From Plazaster borealis (taxonomy: Eukaryota; Echinodermata; Asteroidea; Forcipulatida; Labidiasteridae), in contig CM037459.1 in NCBI GenBank assembly GCA_021014325.1, positions 14,100,501 to 14,164,500 on the forward strand: a stretch of 64,000 bases of DNA, read 5' to 3'. Both the position numbers and the translations under genes were made by a program. The stretch's first letter is position 1. Each line of letters starts with the position of its first letter. The notes below the pieces were generated by a model. That model saw only the letters and a program-made list of their open reading frames with translations, searched no databases and was not told the DNA's origin. This document shows positions 57,598 through 64,000 of the stretch, in pieces.

Positions 57598-60225
57598 CAG
57601 GGGCGTCAATCCGTCTTGAAATGTGGGGGGGGGGACATCAAGATCATTTACGGCGTGGGGTCCAGGGGCGAAGCCCTTGGCGGGGGTTCAGGGGGCGGAG
57701 CCCCTGAAGTTGTTGGGCTTTAGCATGTTTGAACGACCTAGAAAAGCTCTCCTTGCTATAATTATTTACGTATCAAACTTGGACTTGGTTCAGAGAGAGA
57801 TAGAACAAGCGACAATTAAATAAAAGACCAACACAGGCCTACATGATATAGGCCTATTATTCTTATGGGCAATTCCACTGTGACTCGTGTTACAATTCAA
57901 GGTGTCTTTTTACATACTATATGCTCCAGATATTAAACAACCAACATTCAAGGCTAGATCCTCATAGTATTTTGACATTTTTTTTGTTTTACTTTTGTAT
58001 GCATGGGACAGCGGCGAACATCGGTAACTCGTGCTACACGCAGAGGACATGCCAAATTTGTTTACTCATTTTCATTTTGATGGTGTCCTATTTAGAACAA
58101 AAAACAATAAACTCTCCAGGGGCGGATCCAGGATTTTCCAAACGGGGGGCGTGAAAATGTACCAAGCAGCAAAATTAAGGGTGAATGCAATTTGTGGCGC
58201 CTGAGAACGCGTAACTCGAAGCCCTAACGGCATGGGTTCAGGGGCCCGCCTACATGCTCCGAAACAGTTAGGATTCTAGATGCTCTGTGGTGCGATCTCA
58301 TGCAGGATCTGACCACTTTAACCAATTTTGTTTTTGCAAGATCATTATTTAATCATCACTTTCGAGTTGGGAGTCATTGAATCAGCCATCCTGGGTTATA
58401 AAATAAAAATGCAGTCTACAATTAATATTTATTCAGGGACAAGAAAGTGTTGGTGAGGAGGATCCTTCCTCCATGGAGAACGATATGATAGTGCAATTTT
58501 CAATATAATTAACCAAAAACAGAGAAATAGACACATTTTTTAAGCACATCTGATCCATTTCACTCTTCTAAATTTACTGGAAAATTTTACTGTAACATTA
58601 ATGGTGGGGTCTAGGGGTGAAGCCCCGATGGGGGTCCAGGGGGGCGAAGCCCACGGCGGAAGCTCTGAGCTTTTGGCCTTTTGAGGGGTGAAAAATCAAG
58701 CCTCTGTTTGCCTAAAACAGAGAAATAGACACACTTTTTATAAGCACTATTGATCCATATCAATCTTCTAATTTTACTCAAAGAAAATTGTAATACCACA
58801 AATCTCACGTTTGGATCTGGTCGCTGCATTATCTGGTTTCATGCATATTCATTAAAAACCTAGTGCGTAAGATCGTTTTTTCAAATTCAAGCTAACTGTC
58901 GTATTATCCCGGACAAATTGGCACATCAGGTTTCAAATGCTATGTTATTGTTGCAAATCTAAACAATTACAAGTGACATATCATGAAAGATTCATTTTGG
59001 CAGAAAGAAAAAATGTGAATGGCATAGTATGAAAAGGAAATCCATCCTGCCTCTGGGGGAAAAATTTACACCACACACACTTGTGGCTAATTTTTAAACA
59101 GGCAGTACTAAAAAAGAAAATAGAAAAGTTTCTTTTGGGGGGGGGGCTGACGCCCACGCCCCCCTGTACCCGCCCCTGCTCTCATGGATTGTAAAATTAA
59201 CAATTTTGCTTCGGTTCAGGAAACTTGTAAAGTCCATGGTTGTTTATGATAGGTTCTTTCACTTTTGTCATCTTTTGATTTTCAGTTTTATCATCCTTTT
59301 TTAAGGCCACTTCCAGTAACATACATTTCCACCTTTGTGCGTAAAAATACAGTAAGCGATGAAAAGAAAAAGAAAGGATGTTGATTAAAATTTGATGAAT
59401 ATTTCTTGTAGGGCCTATGCCATATTTCAAAGAAATAAAATGTATCAATTTTAAGGACAACTGATTAAGCTTAAAACAATGGGCCGATTTATAGAATATC
59501 TAAGTTATACAGGATGTTTCTACTTTAAAATACTCTATCAGAACAAATACAAATCTTTTACTAACAAACTGTTAAGCAAACTCGGAAGAAAAATTAATGA
59601 GTTGTGATCCTGGCATGTGTTTGGAATAATATTGTTATTATTGTTGTTAATTATTCGACCTCAACAACACAAGAACAACAAATACAATACAAGGCAATAA
59701 AAGGAACAAAACAAAAAATACACAGCCCAAAAAAAATAATAAATAAATAAACAATCAAACAAACAAACAGACAAACAAACAAACAAGCGTCTTGCTGAAA
59801 ATATCAATCCAGTCCTGTTTTAAGAGACACGATGTAGGCCCAGTAATCATCCTAGCAGATGGCTGAATATAAAAATTTATCATGGAGTAGACTGCTTGCA
59901 ATGTCCAGGTTCAAGTACATCCAGGAAATGGCAAAATTACGTTAGAGCGCTCAGCGTATATAGAGTGGGAGGGTCGGCGTACAAATTACAGAATTAATCT
60001 AAGGTCGATCTGAGCACTTTGAAAAATGTTCGTCTCAAATCACGCTGAGATTCAAAGTAGCAGGAGATATAGCATGCGTTTTAGTCCACTTGTCCGGCTT
60101 TTACACTAATGTAATAACGGCATGGGCGAAAAACATGTGGGGACATTTGATATTGTGTCCCCCACCCTTGAAAACTTGGGGGGACACATGTCCCCCTGTC
60201 CCCCCCCCCCTAAATGACGCCCATG
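57598..60225. mobile_element. hAT-like non-autonomous element, carrying a nested insertion
   Basis: 2628 bp with the eight-base duplication CTCTGAGT (57590-57597 and 60226-60233), which reconstitutes the receptor sequence when closed. The ends CAGGGGCGTCAAT and ATGACGCCCATG are imperfect inverts. Eight-base targets and CAGGG ends are hallmarks of hAT. No transposase frame is recognised. It holds G-rich GGGGTCCAGGGG motifs near 57655 and 58607-58640. Confidence 0.85.
58117..59178. mobile_element. Nested element with CAGGGGCGG ends
   Basis: Starts CAGGGGCGGATCCAGG and ends CCCGCCCCTG. CTCTC occurs on both sides (58112-58116 and 59179-59183). About 1062 bp and no coding frame. The five-base flank is shorter than a hAT target, so the class is uncertain. 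Confidence 0.6.
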
Positions 60226-60348
60226 CTCTGAGTACAACCTGATTCAGTCTTTGGGTCTATACCCAGTCCCAATGTTCATCATCATCTGTTGCTACACGGC
60301 ACTCTACCTCCAACTCAAACGACACTTCAGGAAGCAAAGGACGAGCAT

Positions 60349-61600
60349 GAATAGAAAAGTGGAATGTGTAATCCCCTCCTCCTTTTTAGTGTTTTTTTTT
60401 CAAAATGTTTAACCTACTGAAAAAGGTAATTATATCCTGTAGTACCACATAATGTAATGCTCATGCCACTCCACCGTCTCCTCCCCAGTCATTACATAGT
60501 TGTAAGTATAATGACAGGTTTTTACATGGATCGTTTAAACAAAGTAAGAAATCATGAATTCGGGACGCACATATTTGCATATATAGCTATAACTCTGGAT
60601 AGCATAAACTGCTAAATCCATTGGTCAAATAAATCATTTCCCCTCCCATGTACACTTTATGTTTCAGTCAGAGTCAATACCGTACGGCGTTGATCTGTTT
60701 GGGCGTCATCACCTAAAACAGAAACTGTTTGCTCTAACTTAACCATGATATTACGCTTTAAAGGTTTATGTATTCATAGGAATGAAGATCTTTTTATTTA
60801 CCACTGACCATTTGTAAACTAGAGTTGATTAATGTAAAATAAACATTCACCCTTACACTGACTGTGGTCGTTGGCGGAGCATGAACCTAACCGAAACTGG
60901 ACTAACCTTTTCCAGGAGTAAAATGTCATTAATAATTAATATATATATTTATCCCACTGCATTTCGTACTTTCATCTGATTTTGTCGTTAGTTTTATCGT
61001 GTATTTCCTTGTTTATATTCATGAAACATGAATTACTATAGTCACGTTTTACAAAAAGGAAACACTAAAATCGAGGATCAAGTTGCAAGCATTGAAATCA
61101 TAGATTATTAAGTACGAGAAAATAGATTTTGCCGTTGCAAACCTGCTTTAATACTACTAAAAGGACCTATGGGGGGCCTGATGTTTCAACCCTAGCAGAG
61201 TCTTTCTCAAAGGCTAAATGACAACACAACACACATAAACAGGTATTAGAAGCAGTCAAGTAGGAACGAAATGAAGAGAGAGAGAGGGAGCGGGAGGGAG
61301 AAAGCACACAGAAAAAGCAAGGGATGAAAAATGAAAGAGACCAAGAAGGGGGAGGGAAGGGGCTGGTTTAACCACAAGAGGTTTGAAACACAAAAAACAA
61401 AATCACAGATGGGAAAAGAGAGAAAAGATTATTCATAAGTGAATGAAACAGACTAAAAAGGTGAACCAGTGCGAAAACGAGAAGGTGCCGGTAAAAGGCT
61501 GTTAGTCATTTCCTTCTTGGATTTTTAGACCATGGGGTTAAACGGTCTTGAGACGCCTTATTCGCAGTTTCTCCCTACCTAGACGAACAGTCGCTCAATG
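60349..61600. other. No gene seen
   Basis: Intergenic sequence with an AG-rich stretch at about 61275-61355. No receptor homology past 60348. Confidence 0.5.
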
Positions 61601-61602
61601 CC

Positions 61603-62070
61603 TTGTAAACCTTCCGAGCAGCCACTGGGCGCAGTTGGGAGGACCAGCTTCTTACTTTTTTTAATAATTACAAAATGTGTAAATCAATTGCGCAATTTTT
61701 TTTGGAACTACCTTTAAACACCCTTCTTTCATATACTGTAGTGATTTATGGGTGAGTGAACTCAGAGGTTGACAAATAGTGTGGGAAAGCTGGGCCCCAT
61801 TATAACGTACACACAAAAATCCCATTGTGTGCAAAAAAACCTGAATCCTTTCGAAATGTACTATGTTTTGAAAATTACTAGTGAATCAATGTGTAAATTT
61901 CCAGAATGCTTCAATCTTTAGTGTGTGGGTCCAGGGAACATCTATCTGTTCAGACCATTAGAACAAGAAGTGTGCCCCCAAACACAGTTATTTGCCCGTA
62001 ATACAATCTGCCTCCCGAGCGCGCCCAGCATGTAATTTATTTTCCTGTGGCTGCTCGGAGGGTTTGTAAA
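61603..62070. mobile_element. Candidate MITE with 23 bp inverted ends
   Basis: TTGTAAACCTTCCGAGCAGC at 61603 is the near-inverse of GCTGCTCGGAGGGTTTGTAA ending at 62070. The 468 bp between has no coding frame. Target duplication not resolved. Confidence 0.6.
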
Positions 62071-62149
62071 AATGGAATTGTAATACACTGTTCCTTTAAT
62101 TCCCCGTCAAAGTTATAAATAATTATGTTAATCCAGTGCGATCATTCCC

Positions 62150-62204
62150 TATATATTAACTTACATTGCCTGGTATTGGTGAATAGATATATTGTGCTGT
62201 CGAT
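62150..62204 (+). promoter_or_regulatory. TATA-like site and conserved 5' block of the last receptor
   Basis: TATATATT at about 62150 precedes the family block 'cattgcctggtattggtga' and 'ttgtgctgtcgat' before ATG. The paralogues have ATTATTAA or ATATTAAC at the same place, so the TATA match may be specific to this copy. Spacing to ATG is about 50 bases. Confidence 0.35.
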
Positions 62205-63311
62205 ATGAACAACATGGACGAAATCTCTCTGCCTCAAATCAATGCTACAAAGGGTTCGCTGTATCCCTACGAGGCTCGTGCAGCCTTAGTCGGGTTTTGG
62301 ATCTTAGCCTGCATCCTGGGCCTCGTAGGAAACAGTCTCGTTATTTGGTCCATCATCCTTTCTAAGAAACTCCGCACCGTGACCAACGCCTTTGTGGTCA
62401 ACCTCAGCGTGGCCGATTTCTGGATCAGTCTCTCCTACCCGTGGATTTCTGTAGCTTTGCTTAGCCACGGTAGCTGGCCCTTGGAGTCGGAGGTCTCTTG
62501 CCAGATTGCTGCAGTGCAGTTTTACACCGGTCTTGGTGCGAGTCTTTACACTTTAGCCTCCATAGCTTTGAACCGCATGGTCCACATCACCCAATCCATG
62601 GATACCTACCGTCGGTGGTACACCCCGCGTAAAGTAGCCGTCATGATCGCAGTGACTTGGGTTATCCCGTGTATTGTGATTTTCTTCCCGCCGATTCTGG
62701 GCATTGGTGCTCTTGGTTACGATCCGCAAGACAATACGTGTACAGACAAAGATGGTCACCCACAAGGCTCTGACTACAACCTGATTCAGTCTGTGGGTCT
62801 ATACCCAGTCCCAATGCTCATCATCATCTGTTGCTACACGTCACTCTACCTCCATCTCAAACGACACTTCAGGAAGCAAAAGACAAGCATATCTGTCGAG
62901 ACGAGCCAGTCAATCTCCGCAACGGCTGGTACGAGTGGTGAAACGTCCACCAGTTTCACTGTTGCCACCGGGGAGTCTTCAGTGACTAATGCTGAACTCG
63001 TCTCCAAGAAAGCCAGGCAGGCCATCAGCCGTCAGCAACTAGCTATCACCAAGAATCTCTTTCTTGTGTGTTCCATCTTCATATTGTTACTGTTTCCCTA
63101 TTTTATCTCTCTCGCTATACCATCCAGTCGTAAGTTTGCTGTCTACGGAGCAACCATAGCTATTTTTAACAGCTGCGTGAACCCCATCATCTACGCACTC
63201 CATCACCCACAGTTCAAAGTGGTAATGAGGAAGATAGTTCAATGTCGTTACTCTGAAATACAAGAACCTTCAGATTCACTGAAATTCTTGCTGTCATTGC
63301 GAAATAATTAA
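62205..63311 (+). CDS. Orphan class A GPCR (melatonin/Tre1-like), intact, mosaic sequence
   Basis: A 368-residue single-exon seven-helix receptor; ligand unknown. The N-tail is five residues shorter than in the 25782 gene, with sequon N13-A-T. TM1 carries GNSLVIW (43-48), TM2 has ADF with an unusual WISL where the others have WTSL, and C99 (EVSC) and the loop-2 Cys (QDNTC) are present. NRM lies at 123-125 and NPIIY at 326-330, with C347 after helix 8. TM6 reads VCSIFILLLFPYF, replacing the Ser of SPYF with Phe. The start is fixed by the lack of an upstream in-frame ATG. The sequence is patchwork: TM1 matches the 25782 gene exactly, TM2 and loop 1 match the split pseudogenes, and TM3 matches the 31147 gene. 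Confidence 0.93.
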   Translation: MNNMDEISLPQINATKGSLYPYEARAALVGFWILACILGLVGNSLVIWSIILSKKLRTVTNAFVVNLSVADFWISLSYPWISVALLSHGSWPLESEVSCQIAAVQFYTGLGASLYTLASIALNRMVHITQSMDTYRRWYTPRKVAVMIAVTWVIPCIVIFFPPILGIGALGYDPQDNTCTDKDGHPQGSDYNLIQSVGLYPVPMLIIICCYTSLYLHLKRHFRKQKTSISVETSQSISATAGTSGETSTSFTVATGESSVTNAELVSKKARQAISRQQLAITKNLFLVCSIFILLLFPYFISLAIPSSRKFAVYGATIAIFNSCVNPIIYALHHPQFKVVMRKIVQCRYSEIQEPSDSLKFLLSLRNN

Positions 63312-63344
63312 CCAAGTCTGCTCAGGGGCTGTGTTAATAAGCAT

Positions 63345-63765
63345 CATTGACACCACCACCACCAAATTTACCACCGTCGACACCACTAGACTACCACCTT
63401 TATAACCATCGACATAGTATCAACTCCACCATGCTTCTCCACCCCATTGACATCTTCACAATCACAGGTATATTTGCATTATCAGAAGCATCAATGCATC
63501 ACCACGTCGACATCATCACCAGCATCTTCATTAACAACAGTATGATCACAGAGCATCGACAGCATCGACAGCATCAAATCATCTTTATCATCGACAACAT
63601 CACCATCACTTTTAGAGAATCGACAGCATGCTGACAGCATCACACCATCTTCATTATCGACAGCATCACAATCATCATCTCCATTGTCGACATCATCACA
63701 TCATCTTCAACATCGACATCAACACCACCAGCTTTATCATCGACAGTTTCACCAGCATCGGCATG
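63345..63765 (+). repeat. CAC/ATC simple repeat 3' of receptor gene
   Basis: CACCAC run followed by ATCGACA, CAGCATC and CATCATC motifs, the family's usual 3' flank. The short His-rich frame at 63347-63634 is produced by it. Nothing else is seen to the window end. Confidence 0.75.
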
Positions 63766-64000
63766 TAGCACCTCCCACACAACAACTGAATCAGCAAGAA
63801 CAGTATCAAAGCTTAATAATGCTGTAGCTACTCAGAGCAAAAAGTTCACGGTAAAAAGACATCCTCAACGTATACAGAAATACTATTTCTGGTAGAATGT
63901 ACTTGAACCGTGACTTATTACCTATGAATAAGAGAAAAAAACAGAAAATGGTCGCTGTTGACAATTATTTACTGTTGTAATTTCAAAAAGCTTTACATAT

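Larger units (their letters stand above)
56820..60348 (+). pseudogene. GPCR pseudogene with frameshifts and two transposon insertions
   Basis: The start MNNMDEISL is kept, but a two-base gain shifts the frame within ten codons. Homology continues through TM1 and TM2 (to 57066, where a stop replaces SYPW), C104 region to 57158, then after a MITE from 57353 through NRM (ALNRMVLI), TM4 and loop 2 to 57597. A base is also missing at 'aaagtgacgtcatg'. After a hAT-like insertion, TM5 resumes at 60226 (YNLIQSLGLYPVPM) and fades at about 60348. The third loop, TM6 and TM7 are absent. Removing the two insertions would still leave frameshifts and no C-terminal half. Confidence 0.9.

Overview
This 64 kb window is eukaryotic, from an animal genome. 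It is AT-rich with long G and C homopolymers, dense in small DNA transposons, tRNA-like SINEs and satellites, and gene-poor apart from one gene family. That family is a cluster of single-exon rhodopsin-class (class A) G-protein-coupled receptors. Tandem intronless receptor arrays like this are known from echinoderms, and the TTAA-flanked MITE family here looks like one I associate with sea stars. I infer an echinoderm, most likely an asteroid; the sequence alone does not prove it.

Layout. The left edge (1-106, minus) holds the N-terminus of a receptor that continues outside the window. An intact minus-strand receptor with an unusually long third intracellular loop lies at 8857-10218. From 10.4 to 25.7 kb I see no gene, only repeats: TTAA MITEs, a G-run tandem repeat, an array of CTTCCGG palindromes, a possible solo LTR, a 2.3 kb imperfect inverted repeat, and a 1758 bp transposon whose long terminal inverted repeats are built from a minisatellite. 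Intact plus-strand receptors follow at 25782-26903 and 31147-32259. Between them are a 3' CAC/ATC minisatellite and an AACGTT-rich 120 bp satellite.

From about 37.1 to 54.7 kb a 7.8 kb unit is present twice in full, nearly identical, and a third time in part. Each unit carries a receptor pseudogene split by the minisatellite-ended transposon, a LINE 3' end, a TTAA MITE and, in the two full units, a 16 bp minisatellite. The third receptor copy keeps only TM4-TM7. A further pseudogene (56820-60348) is broken by a Harbinger-like MITE and a hAT-like element that contains another insertion. The window ends with an intact receptor at 62205-63311.

All copies share the same receptor scaffold: GNSLVIW in TM1, the ADF motif in TM2, NRM in place of DRY after TM3, paired extracellular cysteines and NPIIY in TM7. 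It most resembles melatonin-receptor-like and Tre1/moody/GPR84-like receptors. The ligand is unknown; a sensory role is inferred only from the clustered, intronless, fast-duplicating arrangement. The array is evolving by tandem duplication, apparent gene conversion and transposon-mediated decay: four intact genes or gene parts, four pseudogenes and one edge fragment whose state cannot be judged fully.
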